Assembly (NCBI GenBank): GCA_015231915.1
Contig: JADGAR010000004.1
Location: 23,753-87,752, forward strand
Direction: 5' to 3'
Length of the DNA: 64,000 nt
Source: Magnetococcales bacterium
Lineage (GTDB): Bacteria > Pseudomonadota > Magnetococcia > Magnetococcales > Magnetaquicoccaceae
Positions 54,418 to 64,000 of the stretch are shown in pieces. Position numbers and translations under genes: made by a program. Positions within the stretch are counted from its first letter, which is position 1, and every line of letters begins with the position of its first letter. The notes below the pieces were generated by a model. It saw only the letters and a list, made by a program, of their open reading frames with translations, was not told the origin of the DNA and did not search any database.

Positions 54418-54444
54418 ATAATACACAACCCGCATCCGGGTCAA
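54418..54444 (-). promoter_or_regulatory. Candidate promoter of tRNA-Pro
   Basis: Minus-strand TTGACC (54444-54439), a short 15-base spacer and TATTAT (54423-54418), 20 bases before the tRNA. The spacing is poor, so confidence is low. Confidence 0.32.
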
Positions 54445-55451
54445 TAGTCTCTCTCAACGGAAAAATCGGCCAACATGGCCATGGCCTCCCGTTCCGGTGT
54501 ATCCGGGAGCACGGCCAGTCGCTCCTTGGCCTCCCGCACGAAGACCCTGGCACGCTGCATGGCATACTCCAGGGAACCACGCTCCCGCACCAGATGGATG
54601 GCCCGTTGCAATCCGTCCGGGGGAATCTCGCGGCGCTCCAGGCAGGCGACCCAGAAGGCGCGCTCCTCCTCGCTGCCGTGACGATAGGCGTGAATCACCG
54701 GCAGGGTGATCTTTCCCTCCTGGAAATCGTCCCCCACGGTCTTGCCCAACACCTCGTTGGTGGCCGAATAGTCCAGGCTGTCGTCCACCACCTGATAGGC
54801 ATTGCCCAGCAACAGGCCGTAACTGGCCAGGGCCTCCTCCTCGGCGGCGGAACGACCGGTCAGAATCGCTCCCAGGCGGGCGGCGGCGGCAAACAGCGTC
54901 GAGGTCTTGCGTTGCACCACTTCCAGATAATGCTCCTCGGTGGTCGAGAGATGATTGGTGGCCACCAGTTGCATCACCTCGCCCTCGGAAATGACCGCGC
55001 AGGCATCGGCGATCACCCGCAATACCGCCAGACTGCCATGCGCCACCAGAATCTGAAAGGCCCTGGAAAAAAGAAAGTCCCCCACCAGAACCGGCGCCTT
55101 GATCCCCCAGACCGAATTGGCCGTCGCCCTGCCTCGCCGGGTGTCCGAACGGTCCACCACGTCGTCGTGCAACAGCGTGGCGGTGTGAATGAACTCCACC
55201 ACCGCAGCCAGCAAGGCGTCATCGTTGCCGCGATAACCGAACATCCGTGCGGAAAGCAAGGTCAATACCGGTCGCAGCCGCTTGCCGCCGCTGGAGATGA
55301 TGTGCCCTCCCAAAGTCGGAATCAACGCGATCTGCGAATCCAATTGTTCCAGAATGATCGCGTTGGTCCGTTCCAGGTCCGGACCAATGAGGTCCTTGAG
55401 ACGCTGCAAGACCGGAGGCAGATTGTGGGAGGCTGGAGAAGGTGCGGTCAT
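54441..55451 (-). CDS. ispB: Polyprenyl (octaprenyl-type) diphosphate synthase
   Basis: Builds the long isoprenoid tail of quinones from IPP and a short prenyl diphosphate. 336 residues. First Asp-rich motif LLHDDVVDRSDTRRGR, second VVDDSLDY, with GGKRLRP upstream. Small residues precede the first Asp motif, as in long-chain enzymes, but product length cannot be fixed. ATG 55451 is chosen over an upstream in-frame ATG because the family begins near here. Confidence 0.9.
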   Translation of the reverse strand: MTAPSPASHNLPPVLQRLKDLIGPDLERTNAIILEQLDSQIALIPTLGGHIISSGGKRLRPVLTLLSARMFGYRGNDDALLAAVVEFIHTATLLHDDVVDRSDTRRGRATANSVWGIKAPVLVGDFLFSRAFQILVAHGSLAVLRVIADACAVISEGEVMQLVATNHLSTTEEHYLEVVQRKTSTLFAAAARLGAILTGRSAAEEEALASYGLLLGNAYQVVDDSLDYSATNEVLGKTVGDDFQEGKITLPVIHAYRHGSEEERAFWVACLERREIPPDGLQRAIHLVRERGSLEYAMQRARVFVREAKERLAVLPDTPEREAMAMLADFSVERDY

Positions 55452-55562
55452 GGTGAACTGGAACGATATGCAAATATGATGATATAGTGATACAAGGTGA
55501 ACAGACAATAGGGCGATGCCCCCCAAACCGTCAAGTGTTCATGACCATCCGGGAGACTCTTT

Positions 55563-56207
55563 TTGCAAAAAACACCAGAACACCCCCAAAAACAGGATGA
55601 TTTCCGCTCACTCTGGCGTCCGTCCGGGGTGCGGTTGCGGCTGGCCTCGGCCTCGGAACGGCGACGGACACTGCTGGAACAGGTGGGCCTGCGCCCGGAA
55701 GTGCATCCCACCCACCTGGACGAAACCCGCCTGCCCGGCGAGGAGGCAGAGGCCTACGTGGAACGCCTCTCCCTGCTCAAGGCCGCCGCAGGCCGCGATC
55801 CCAACGTGGACCTGGTGCTGGGGGCCGATACCGCCGTGGTCCTGGACGGGGAGATCCTGGGCAAGCCCGCAGACCAACAGGAGGCAGAGGCCATGTTGTC
55901 CCGCCTCTCCGGTCGGCCCCACCGGGTGCTGACCGGGGTGACGCTCCTGGGCAGCCCGTATCCGCAAGGTCGCTCCCTGGTGGTGGAGTCTGGGGTGTGG
56001 ATCAAAAAACTCAGCCAGGCGGAAATCCGCGCCTACGTGGCCAGCGGCGAACCCATGGACAAGGCCGGGGCCTACGGGATCCAGGGCCTGGGGGCCTTCC
56101 TGGTCGCACGGGTGGAAGGGTCCTGGTCCGGGGTGGCCGGATTGCCCTTGTACGAAACTTTGGGGTTGCTTGCGAGTTTTGGGTTGACATTTGCACCGGA
56201 GGAGTGA
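55563..56207 (+). CDS. maf: Maf-like nucleotide pyrophosphatase
   Basis: Hydrolyses non-canonical or selected nucleoside triphosphates (dTTP/UTP or m7GTP type), and is linked to septum control in some bacteria. Landmarks are RLRLASASERRRTLLEQVG, VLGADTAVVLDG, RPHRVLTGV and KAGAYGIQGLGAFLV. The TTG start at 55563 has GGGAG seven bases upstream. It gives about 22 residues before the usual family start; GTG 55629 would remove that extension but has no clear ribosome-binding site. Confidence 0.87.
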   Translation: MQKTPEHPQKQDDFRSLWRPSGVRLRLASASERRRTLLEQVGLRPEVHPTHLDETRLPGEEAEAYVERLSLLKAAAGRDPNVDLVLGADTAVVLDGEILGKPADQQEAEAMLSRLSGRPHRVLTGVTLLGSPYPQGRSLVVESGVWIKKLSQAEIRAYVASGEPMDKAGAYGIQGLGAFLVARVEGSWSGVAGLPLYETLGLLASFGLTFAPEE

Positions 56208-56211
56208 TAAT
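56184..56211 (+). promoter_or_regulatory. Sigma70 promoter for rplU-rpmA
   Basis: TTGACA (56184-56189), 16-base spacer, GATAAT (56206-56211), inside the last codons of maf and about 50 bases before rplU. Confidence 0.6.
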
Positions 56212-56263
56212 AGCCCCTTTTACGCAGTATCCCCCGCACGGTTTGAAAGAAGGAGTGGTTGAC

Positions 56264-56572
56264 ATGTATGCAGTCGTCCGCACAGGCGGAAAACAATACA
56301 AAATGGCAGTCAATGATGTCGTGCGCGTCGAGAAATTACCGGGCGCCGAGGGCGAAGAAGTCCATTTCGACGACGTGCTGCTCGTCTCCGCCGACGAGGG
56401 CGTCAAGGTCGGCAGCAAGGCCGAAACGAGCCGCGTGACCGGCACCATCCTGCGGCAGTTCCGCGACAAAAAGGTGCTGGTCTTCAAAAAGCAGCGGCGC
56501 AAAAACTACCGGCGCACCCACGGACACCGGCAATACCTGACCGAATTGCGGGTCACGGCGATCACCCCCTGA
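56264..56572 (+). CDS. rplU: 50S ribosomal protein L21
   Basis: A 102-residue large-subunit protein: MYAVVRTGGKQYKMAVNDVV at the N-terminus and the C-terminal signature KKQRRKNYRRTHGHRQ. ATG 56264 follows AAGGAG. It begins the ribosomal-protein/obgE/proBA block from its own promoter. Confidence 0.97.
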   Translation: MYAVVRTGGKQYKMAVNDVVRVEKLPGAEGEEVHFDDVLLVSADEGVKVGSKAETSRVTGTILRQFRDKKVLVFKKQRRKNYRRTHGHRQYLTELRVTAITP

Positions 56573-56605
56573 CTTTCTGTTGCTCATTGACTTGGGAGAA
56601 AACAA

Positions 56606-56857
56606 ATGGCTCATAAAAAAGCAGGCGGCAGTACGCGCAACGGACGCGACTCCGCCGGTCGCCGGCTCGGCGTCAAACGGTACGGCGGACAGGTCGTCAT
56701 CCCCGGCAACATCCTGATCCGGCAGCGCGGCTCCGAAGTCTACCCCGGCGATGGGGTGGGCATGGGCCGGGATTTCACCCTCTATGCCCTGGTGGCGGGC
56801 ACCGTGCAATTCGGTGAGCGCAACAATCGCCGCTTCGTGCGTGTGGTTGCCTCCTGA
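56606..56857 (+). CDS. rpmA: 50S ribosomal protein L27
   Basis: An 83-residue protein near the peptidyl-transferase centre. It begins [16 protein letters not shown] and has [18 protein letters not shown]. It starts directly with AHKKAGG, so there is no cleavable Firmicutes-type N-terminal extension. It follows rplU by 33 bases. Confidence 0.97.
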   Translation: MAHKKAGGSTRNGRDSAGRRLGVKRYGGQVVIPGNILIRQRGSEVYPGDGVGMGRDFTLYALVAGTVQFGERNNRRFVRVVAS

Positions 56858-58045
<1,188 letters not shown>

Positions 58046-58064
58046 ACCTTCTTCCCGGGTTTTA

Positions 58065-59204
58065 TTGACGGAGTGGCGCAAGGTCACCCAGGCGCGGCGG
58101 ATCGTGATCAAGATCGGTTCCAATCTGCTGACCGGGGGGGGCGAGCGGGTGCGACCGGAGTGGATCGCCGGGCGGGCCGAGGAGATCGTGGCACTGCTGC
58201 AAGAGGGGCGTCGGGTGGTGGTGGTGACCTCCGGGGCGGTGGCCGCCGGGCGCTCCCGCCTGGGGGTGTCGCGGCCCCTGGCGTCGTTGCAGGAGAAGCA
58301 GGCCGCCGCCGCTGCGGGGCAGGGGGTGCTGATGCGTTATTACGAGGAGGCGTTCGCCGCGCGGGGAAAGTACGTGGCGCAGGCCCTGCTCACCCGCGAC
58401 GACGTGGAGAACCGGCGGCGCTATCTCAATGCCCGTGACACCCTCAAGACCCTGCTGGATTTCGGGCTGGTGCCGGTGGTCAACGAAAACGACACGGTGA
58501 TGACCGAGGAGTTGAAATTCGGCGACAACGACACGTTGTCGGCCAACGTGGCCGATCTGGTGGACGCGGATCTGCTGATTCTGCTCTCGGACATCGACGG
58601 CCTTTACGACCGCAACCCCCGCGACCATCCGGACGCCAGATTCATTCCACTGGTGGAGCGGGTGACCCCGGCGGTGGAGGCGATGGCCGGAGGGAGCGGC
58701 TCGCAGGTGGGCAAGGGGGGGATGATCACCAAGATCAGGGCGGCTCGCATGGCGGCGCGCAGCGGTTGCCGGATGGTGTTGACCAACGGCTTCCGGGAGC
58801 ATCCCATCGCCGAGGTGTTTGGCGAAAAACCGGTGGGCACCCTGTTTCTGGGCTACGACGCGCCGTTGCCTGCGCGCAAGCGCTGGATCGTGAACGCGCG
58901 GGTGGGACGCGGCGAACTGCTGATGAACCCCGGTGCGTCGGCAGCGTTGCTGGCGGGCAAAAGCCTGCTGGCCACGGGCATCACGGAGGTGCGCGGGGAA
59001 TTTCCGCGCGGGGCGGTGGTGTACTGCCTGGGGGCCGGTGGGGAACGACTGGCGAAAGGTATCGTGAATTACAACAGCAGCGACCTGCATTGCATCGCCG
59101 GGCGGCACAGCCGGCAGTTCGAGGGGCTGTTGGGTTATCTGGGCGCCGAAGAGGTGATGCACAGGGACAATCTGGTCGTGATCGGGGAGATGCCACATGA
59201 GTGA
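58065..59204 (+). CDS. proB: Glutamate 5-kinase
   Basis: First step of proline synthesis, phosphorylating glutamate. 379 residues. The amino-acid kinase domain has [68 protein letters not shown] and [12 protein letters not shown]-terminal PUA domain (about 275-370, [21 protein letters not shown]) is present. I chose the TTG at 58065 because no ATG or GTG in frame keeps the kinase N-terminus. It overlaps proA by 8 bases. Confidence 0.9.
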   Translation: MTEWRKVTQARRIVIKIGSNLLTGGGERVRPEWIAGRAEEIVALLQEGRRVVVVTSGAVAAGRSRLGVSRPLASLQEKQAAAAAGQGVLMRYYEEAFAARGKYVAQALLTRDDVENRRRYLNARDTLKTLLDFGLVPVVNENDTVMTEELKFGDNDTLSANVADLVDADLLILLSDIDGLYDRNPRDHPDARFIPLVERVTPAVEAMAGGSGSQVGKGGMITKIRAARMAARSGCRMVLTNGFREHPIAEVFGEKPVGTLFLGYDAPLPARKRWIVNARVGRGELLMNPGASAALLAGKSLLATGITEVRGEFPRGAVVYCLGAGGERLAKGIVNYNSSDLHCIAGRHSRQFEGLLGYLGAEEVMHRDNLVVIGEMPHE

Positions 59205-60465
59205 CGCGAACGCGATGATGGAGAGAATCGGGCAGCAGGCGCGCCAGGCCGCGCGGTTGATGGCGGCGGCGGACGGCGCCGCGCGCAACCGTGCCCTGGA
59301 GGCCATGGCAAAGGGGCTTTTGGAGTCCGCCGCCGCCATGCAGGCCGCCAATGCCCTGGATCTGGCCGCAGCCGAAAGCAACGGCCTGACCCCCGCGATG
59401 ATCGACCGGCTGCGTTTGACCGACAAGGTGATCCACGCCATGGCCGACGGGGTGCGGGAAGTGGCGGCCCTGCCCGATCCGGTGGGGGAGATCACGGAGT
59501 TGAAACCGCGTCCCAACGGCATGCTGGTGGGACGCATGCGGGTGCCTTTGGGGGTGATCGGGATCATTTACGAGTCGCGGCCCAACGTGACCGCCGATGC
59601 CGCCGCCTTGTGCGTCAAGTCGGGAAACGCGGTGATTCTGCGGGGCGGTTCCGAGGCGTTGCACTCCAACCGGGCGATTGCCGGCTGTCTGGCGCAGGCG
59701 TTGGCCGGCGCGGGTCTGCCGGCAGGGGCGGTGCAGTTCATCGACACGCCGGATCGGGCGGCGGTGGGGGCGTTGCTCAAGAGCGACCGGTACGTGGATG
59801 TGATCATCCCGCGCGGCGGCAAGGGGCTGATCCAGCGGGTGATCGAGGAGTCCCATATTCCGGTGATCAAGCATCTGGACGGCATCTGCCACACCTACGT
59901 GGACCGTGATGCCGATCTGGCCATGGCCGATGCGCTGACCTTCAACGGCAAGATGCAGCGCACCGGGGTGTGCAATGCCACGGAAACCTTGCTGGTGCAC
60001 GAGGCGGTGGCTGGCGAATTCCTTCCTGTGGCGGCGCGACGGCTGCACGAGGCCGGTTGCGAGTTGCGCGGCTGTCCCAGGACCAGGGAATTGTTGCAAA
60101 ATCTGGTGCCGGTGGTCCCGGCCACCCCGGAGGATTGGGATACCGAGCATCTGGACGCCATTCTGGGAGTGCGGGTGGTGGCCTCCCTGGAGGAGGCCCT
60201 GAATCACATCGAGGCGCATTCGTCCAGGCACACCGAGACCATCGTCACCCGGGATCATCGGCGGGCCATGCGCTTTGTGCGGGAGGTGGACTCGTCCGCC
60301 GTGATGGTGAACGCCTCGACCCGTTTCAACGACGGCTTTCAGTTCGGCCTGGGCGCGGAGATGGGGATTTCCACGGACAAACTGCATGTTCGGGGTCCCG
60401 TGGGTCTGGAAGGGTTGACATCATTAAAATACATCGTGCTGGGCGACGGCCAGTTGCGGCAGTGA
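59197..60465 (+). CDS. proA: Gamma-glutamyl phosphate reductase
   Basis: Second step of proline synthesis; makes glutamate-5-semialdehyde with NADPH. 422 residues, aldehyde dehydrogenase fold. Landmarks are [28 protein letters not shown], the catalytic Cys in [11 protein letters not shown], and [28 protein letters not shown]. Overlap with proB suggests coupling of the two enzymes, which are thought to channel the labile intermediate. Confidence 0.96.
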   Translation: MSDANAMMERIGQQARQAARLMAAADGAARNRALEAMAKGLLESAAAMQAANALDLAAAESNGLTPAMIDRLRLTDKVIHAMADGVREVAALPDPVGEITELKPRPNGMLVGRMRVPLGVIGIIYESRPNVTADAAALCVKSGNAVILRGGSEALHSNRAIAGCLAQALAGAGLPAGAVQFIDTPDRAAVGALLKSDRYVDVIIPRGGKGLIQRVIEESHIPVIKHLDGICHTYVDRDADLAMADALTFNGKMQRTGVCNATETLLVHEAVAGEFLPVAARRLHEAGCELRGCPRTRELLQNLVPVVPATPEDWDTEHLDAILGVRVVASLEEALNHIEAHSSRHTETIVTRDHRRAMRFVREVDSSAVMVNASTRFNDGFQFGLGAEMGISTDKLHVRGPVGLEGLTSLKYIVLGDGQLRQ

Positions 60466-61094
60466 TGCCCAGGCGCACGGGTCTGTTGGGGGGGATGTTC
60501 GATCCCCTGCATTATGGCCATCTGCGGCCTGCCCGCGAGGCGATGTTTTTGTTACACCTGGATCAAGTGGTTTTGATCCCGTCCGGGGTGCATCCGTTCA
60601 AGGGCGCCGGGAAACGGTTTTCCGCCGCAGACCGGTTGCAGCAGATCGCAACGATTCTGACCGACTGGCCGGGTTTTTCGGTCTGGGACCACGAGGTGCG
60701 CAAGGAGGGGTTGTCCTATACCATAGACACGTTGACCGCCAGGCGGGCAGGGTTTCCGGACGAGGAGCACGTGTTGTTGATGGGGGCGGACCTGTTGCGG
60801 GAGTTGCATTTGTGGCGGGAGTGGGAGCGGATCATCGACCTGGCCCACATCGCCGTCATGCCGCGTCCCGGCTTCGCCGTTCGGGAGGAGGATGCCCCGG
60901 CCTTGGCGGTATTGAATGCAAAAAGAGTCGGCGGGCCGGAGGAGATCGTTTTTGCCAGCCTTGGCCGTTATGGATTTTGCCTGTTGCCGATCGGGGAGTT
61001 GCAGGAGATCTCCTCCTCGGAGCTGCGCACTGGTGAGAAAGATCCACAGGAGTGGTGCCCATCCGGCATCGCCGCACAGATGAGGAGCAAATGA
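60465..61094 (+). CDS. nadD: Nicotinate-nucleotide adenylyltransferase
   Basis: Adenylates nicotinate mononucleotide in NAD synthesis. 209 residues. The nucleotidyltransferase motif is GGMFDPLHYGHLRPA, and the second ATP motif is ISSSELR, a variant of ISSTxIR. TGATG overlap with proA at 60463-60467, and ATGA overlap with rsfS downstream. Confidence 0.91.
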   Translation: MPRRTGLLGGMFDPLHYGHLRPAREAMFLLHLDQVVLIPSGVHPFKGAGKRFSAADRLQQIATILTDWPGFSVWDHEVRKEGLSYTIDTLTARRAGFPDEEHVLLMGADLLRELHLWREWERIIDLAHIAVMPRPGFAVREEDAPALAVLNAKRVGGPEEIVFASLGRYGFCLLPIGELQEISSSELRTGEKDPQEWCPSGIAAQMRSK

Positions 61095-61456
61095 AATTGG
61101 TGAAAAGCAATCCGGAAAGCCAGGCCCTGGTCAATGACCTGGTGCAGCGTCTGAATGACAAGAAGGGGTTGGACGTGGTGGTGGTGGATCTGGCCGGGCG
61201 GGCGACGTTTACGGATTTTTTCGTGATCGCCACCGGGACCTCGACCACCCACGTGGCGGCCCTGGCCAGCGAGGTGGATCTGTTTGCCCATGAGCGCAAG
61301 ATCCGGGTGCGGGGGGTGGAGGGTTTGCCGGAGTGTTTCTGGGTGTTGCTGGATCTGGGGGATGTTCTTGTGCATATCTTTTTGCAGGAGACGCGCGAGT
61401 TTTACAATTTGGAAAAATTGTGGAGTCCCAAGGTACGTCAGGCCGTTGAGGCATGA
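61091..61456 (+). CDS. rsfS: Ribosome silencing factor
   Basis: A 121-residue protein of the RsfS/Iojap family. It binds L14 and blocks subunit joining when nutrients are short. Family blocks are DVVVVDLAGRATFTDFFVIATG and LLDLGDVLVHIFLQETREFYNLEKLW. GAGGAG just before ATG 61091 and ATGA overlaps on both sides show coupling with nadD and rlmH. Confidence 0.95.
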   Translation: MKLVKSNPESQALVNDLVQRLNDKKGLDVVVVDLAGRATFTDFFVIATGTSTTHVAALASEVDLFAHERKIRVRGVEGLPECFWVLLDLGDVLVHIFLQETREFYNLEKLWSPKVRQAVEA

Positions 61457-61923
61457 AGTGGACGGTGCTGGCGGTGGGCCGGAGCATGCCGCCTGCGATC
61501 GGTGACGTGGTGAAGGAATACCGATCCCGTCTGCAACCTTTTGGCGGGGTAGGTCTGGAGGTGGTGGCCGAGGAGCGGCGCGACAAGGGAATCACCGCCC
61601 TGCTGGCCATGGAGCGTGAAGGCGAACGCCTGAGCGCGCGTCTGCCCCGAGGCGCCATGAGCGTGGCCCTGGATTCCGGGGGGAGGATGTACTCGTCCGA
61701 GGCCTTTGCCCGTCAACTCGACCTTTGGCGCCAGGATGCCCCCTCGGAGATTATTTTTATCATCGGTGGCCCGGACGGTCTGGCCCCTGCGCTCAAGTCC
61801 GCCGCCTCCCACACCCTTTCACTGGGTCCGATGACATTTCCCCACATGCTGGTCAGGGTGTTGTTGTTCGAGCAACTCTATCGCGCCATGACCCTGTGGC
61901 ATGGTCTGCCGTATCATCGATAG
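61453..61923 (+). CDS. rlmH: 23S rRNA pseudouridine-1915 N3-methyltransferase
   Basis: A 156-residue SPOUT methyltransferase acting on the assembled ribosome. The knotted C-terminal region has EIIFIIGGPDGL, SLGPMTFPHMLVRVLLFEQLYRA and WHGLPYHR, diagnostic of RlmH. Its end overlaps the convergent HEPN gene by 10 bases. Confidence 0.95.
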   Translation: MKWTVLAVGRSMPPAIGDVVKEYRSRLQPFGGVGLEVVAEERRDKGITALLAMEREGERLSARLPRGAMSVALDSGGRMYSSEAFARQLDLWRQDAPSEIIFIIGGPDGLAPALKSAASHTLSLGPMTFPHMLVRVLLFEQLYRAMTLWHGLPYHR

Positions 61924-62330
61924 ACCGGGGCGCGTGATATGCCGCAATACTGCGTGATGCGGGCCACAACCTGTTCGGCGACCTCCAAGGCATCCATGGC
62001 GTCGATCCGATCCGGTTCGCAGGCATCACCAGGATAACGGGCCTCCACGGCATAATCGTTCATGGCCGCGAAGCTTGCCTCAAAACGGGCCAGGTCGGGC
62101 AAAAACTCGGCCACCTGATCGAACAATGCCAACAGATCATGCGTTTTGCCGAACGCGATGCCATGCCAAGTCAGCACCCCCTTCAGAGCCTTTTCCACCG
62201 CCTGCTGGGCATGAAAGCTCGGGGTATCCGTCGGACCATCCGTCAAGGCCAGGACGGTACGGGCGGTAATCAGGTCGTGTTCCGCCTTTTTGAGCCACTC
62301 CAGGGCATAGTTCTGTTCAGGCTTTTTCAT
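61914..62330 (-). CDS. HEPN-domain protein
   Basis: A 138-residue helical protein: FHAQQAVEKALKGVLTWHGIAFGKTHDLLALF is the HEPN signature, with AVEARYPGDA near the C-terminus. It follows an MNT nucleotidyltransferase gene with a 14-base overlap, so they form an HEPN/MNT pair, likely a toxin-antitoxin or defence module. Unlike HepT proteins, the sequence does not show an Arg-x(4-6)-His-x-Tyr RNase motif that I can recognise. Confidence 0.85.
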   Translation of the reverse strand: MKKPEQNYALEWLKKAEHDLITARTVLALTDGPTDTPSFHAQQAVEKALKGVLTWHGIAFGKTHDLLALFDQVAEFLPDLARFEASFAAMNDYAVEARYPGDACEPDRIDAMDALEVAEQVVARITQYCGISRAPVYR

Positions 62331-62670
62331 ACAAGACCCGGCCCGTTTGCATGGCGATGGTGATGATGTGGTTGACCATTCCACCCCACGCGTTCACCTC
62401 TTCCGGGGTATAGACCAGAATGTCCATGGGACAGGGCGAGGGACGGAAGAGCAAACGTATGGGTGCGGCCCGCTTGTGGCGCGGCAAGGAAGAAGGCATC
62501 ACCACCAGCAGATCCAGATCGCTCTCTGGCCCGGAAATACCCTGGGCATGGGAGCCGAACAGCACGACCCGCTCCGGGTTGCAAGACGCGACGATGGTTT
62601 CGACGATCTCTCGGATCTTGCCGGTTGACAGCCCCTCGTAACGGTTTGTTTCTGTTTGCAGATGATCCAT
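62317..62670 (-). CDS. MNT-family nucleotidyltransferase
   Basis: A 117-residue protein with VVLFGSHAQGISGPESDLDLLV, the Gly-Ser and Asp-x-Asp motif of minimal nucleotidyltransferases, and VYTPEEVNAW downstream. The ATG at 62670 is used. It is the antitoxin-like partner of the HEPN gene and is divergent from the nuclease-like gene at 62837. Confidence 0.86.
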   Translation of the reverse strand: MDHLQTETNRYEGLSTGKIREIVETIVASCNPERVVLFGSHAQGISGPESDLDLLVVMPSSLPRHKRAAPIRLLFRPSPCPMDILVYTPEEVNAWGGMVNHIITIAMQTGRVLYEKA

Positions 62671-62836
62671 GTCCGTCCCTTACGCAACATGACGGAAGCA
62701 CTTGCGCAATCCGTACCCAGAGTACCAGGAGATCCGGCGGAAATCCACGGGGAATTGGCCTTATGGCTGGCATCTTCCAGGAATTTCCGTTATTCTGTAC
62801 ACAGGCGCGACACCGCTGCAACCTTTGGAGGAGACC

Positions 62837-63478
62837 ATGTCCGACACGACAACCGCTGCGGCACCTGCAACTCTGGACGATGTATGGAAGGCATTTCTGG
62901 AGACGGATCGCAGGATGCGAGAACAGAGTGCGGAGACGGATCGCAGGATGCAGGAGACGGATCGCAAGTTGCGTGAGATGATCGCGGAGACCGACCGTCT
63001 GCTCCGGGAGTCGGACGCGCGCACCGAGAAAAAGCTCAAGGAAGTGAGTACTCTGGTCGGCAATCTGGGCGGACGGCTGGGAGAGTTTGTCGAGGGGTTG
63101 GTGCGGCCTGCCTGCCTTGCCCTATTTCAGGAACGCGGCCTGCCGGTGGACGAGGTGTTTTCCCGGCTCACCAAAGTGGTGAATGGCCAAAAGATGGAGA
63201 TCGATCTCCTGGTGGCCGACACGGTCGTTGCCATTCCCGTGGAGGTCAAAAGCCACCTGACTGTGGAGGATGTGCGTAATCATCTGGACCGGTTGGGGAA
63301 ATTCAAACAGTTTTTTCCACGTTTCGCTGCCTGCCGTATCCACGGTGCCGTGGCCGGCATGGTGATCAGTGCCGAGGCGGATCGGTTTGCCATGAATCAA
63401 GGTCTGTTCGTGATCATCCAGGCCGGGGATACCGTCCGGCTTGCCAACGGCCCGGAGTTCCAGCCCAAGGCCTGGTGA
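62837..63478 (+). CDS. Coiled-coil protein with PD-(D/E)XK-like nuclease core
   Basis: A 213-residue protein. The first third is a charged helix with repeated TDRRM/TDRKL units (about 21-66) that likely forms a coiled coil. The C-terminal part has EIDLLVADTVVAIPVEVKSHL, where Asp and Glu-x-Lys are spaced as in PD-(D/E)XK nucleases. Similar coiled-coil proteins with DUF3782-type ends occur in cyanobacteria and proteobacteria without a known role. GGAGGAG precedes ATG 62837. Confidence 0.72.
   Translation: MSDTTTAAAPATLDDVWKAFLETDRRMREQSAETDRRMQETDRKLREMIAETDRLLRESDARTEKKLKEVSTLVGNLGGRLGEFVEGLVRPACLALFQERGLPVDEVFSRLTKVVNGQKMEIDLLVADTVVAIPVEVKSHLTVEDVRNHLDRLGKFKQFFPRFAACRIHGAVAGMVISAEADRFAMNQGLFVIIQAGDTVRLANGPEFQPKAW
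62899..62966 (+). repeat. Three near-identical coding repeats
   Basis: The 20-base unit GGAGACGGATCGCAGGATGC occurs at 62899 and 62932, and its first 14 bases recur at 62953. They encode the repeated ETDRRM-type helix. Confidence 0.75.
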
Positions 63479-63540
63479 AGATCGTCCATCCCGCATGCCC
63501 GGCCAGGTCGCAAGCCACAAAACCGTGGCGGCTCCCGAGA

Positions 63541-64000
63541 TCAATCGCCTTTCGGAATTTTTGCCATTATTTTCACCACTCCTTGTTCATGATCATGACG
63601 TTGCAACTTTGCAAACGCCTTGCGCGCCTCTTCCAGCACCCGCCGCGCCTCCGCGTGTTGTCCGGTTTGCGCCAGCAGGTTGCCGTAAGTCATGCCGATG
63701 AAGCCGATAAAATCCGCCCGGCCCAACCGGTACGCGAGTTCCCATGCCTTGCTCAATTCAGCCATCACCCCCTGCTGTGTCTCCAGGCTGTCGATGCCTT
63801 TTTGCAATTTGATTAGCGCCATGGAAAACAAAATATGAGCCATTGACTCGATATCGCCCATCTGCTCGGCCACGGGCAGCCGCTCCTGCTGCAGATGCAG
63901 CGCCCCGTCCAGATCGCCACGGGCTTGCAGAATGTCGGCGATTTGTCCCATGGTCACCGCACGGGAGCGGATGTCGCCCAGGCGCTCGTAGACGGGCAGC
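63541..64000 (-). CDS. TPR protein, C-terminal part (truncated by window edge)
   Basis: The frame is open to the right edge, so the start lies beyond it. The visible 153 residues are TPR-like helices of the Fis1/NB-ARC-TPR type (TMGQIADILQARGDLDGALHL, GNLLAQTGQHAEARRVLEEARKAF). The upstream codons VYERLGDIRSRAV repeat the pattern QMGDIESMAH. Such C-terminal TPR arrays often follow a signalling or NTPase domain, but nothing of that is visible here. Confidence 0.75.
   Translation of the reverse strand, partial: LPVYERLGDIRSRAVTMGQIADILQARGDLDGALHLQQERLPVAEQMGDIESMAHILFSMALIKLQKGIDSLETQQGVMAELSKAWELAYRLGRADFIGFIGMTYGNLLAQTGQHAEARRVLEEARKAFAKLQRHDHEQGVVKIMAKIPKGD

Overview
The window is GC-rich, densely packed bacterial chromosome. 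Two conserved gene orders point to an alphaproteobacterial or closely related proteobacterial lineage. One is rplU-rpmA-obgE-proB-proA-nadD-rsfS-rlmH. The other is TPR lipoprotein-lolB-like-ispE-tRNA-Gln. An RNase E with an acidic insertion in its S1 region and a 97-residue L28 fit the same picture. Several very large TPR/O-GlcNAc-transferase-type proteins recall magnetotactic proteobacteria such as Magnetococcales, but that placement is only an inference.

Layout. Positions 1-4435 (+) hold the end of an unknown gene, rfbF and rfbG (CDP-4-dehydro-6-deoxyglucose synthesis) and a TPR-FkbM methyltransferase fusion. Positions 4828-14052 (-) form one nearly gapless nine-gene run. It starts with rluC and ends with a HAD phosphatase and a retropepsin-like protease. 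Between them lie a small protein, a DndD-like SMC-type ATPase, a protein joining a DndE-like domain to an FtsK motor, an AAA ATPase, a DUF4435 (Toprim-like) protein and a class D beta-lactamase. Positions 14323-16743 are RNase E. Positions 16723-29264 are a glycosylation cluster: three overlapping minus-strand TPR-glycosyltransferase genes diverge from a 1503-residue TPR protein with three glycosyltransferase modules. Positions 29249-41359 are mostly housekeeping: DHH phosphoesterase, DUF2333, metZ, mdh, apgM, rpmB, the lolB/ispE block, tRNA-Gln and purB. Positions 41536-49176 hold pyc, gyrA, serS and tRNA-Ser.

Positions 49160-52673 are a decayed integrative element in the tRNA-Ser 3' end. 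It has 17-bp direct repeats at its ends, nine-base repeats just inside both ends, a truncated integrase, a frameshifted DUF3489 remnant and a UPF0175/PIN toxin-antitoxin pair. Next to it is a MNT antitoxin with a broken HepT. Positions 54322-61923 return to housekeeping: tRNA-Pro, ispB, maf and the ribosomal protein/obgE/proBA/nadD/rsfS/rlmH block. The right edge carries a HEPN/MNT pair, a repeat-containing nuclease-like protein and a partial TPR gene.

The best candidate for an undescribed system is the minus-strand island at 7221-13066. It combines DndD-like and DndE-like parts with a DNA translocase and a PARIS-like ATPase/DUF4435 pair, without any visible sulfur-incorporation gene (DndA/DndC). 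It sits between rluC and the HAD phosphatase gene, which I recall as frequent neighbours in alphaproteobacteria.
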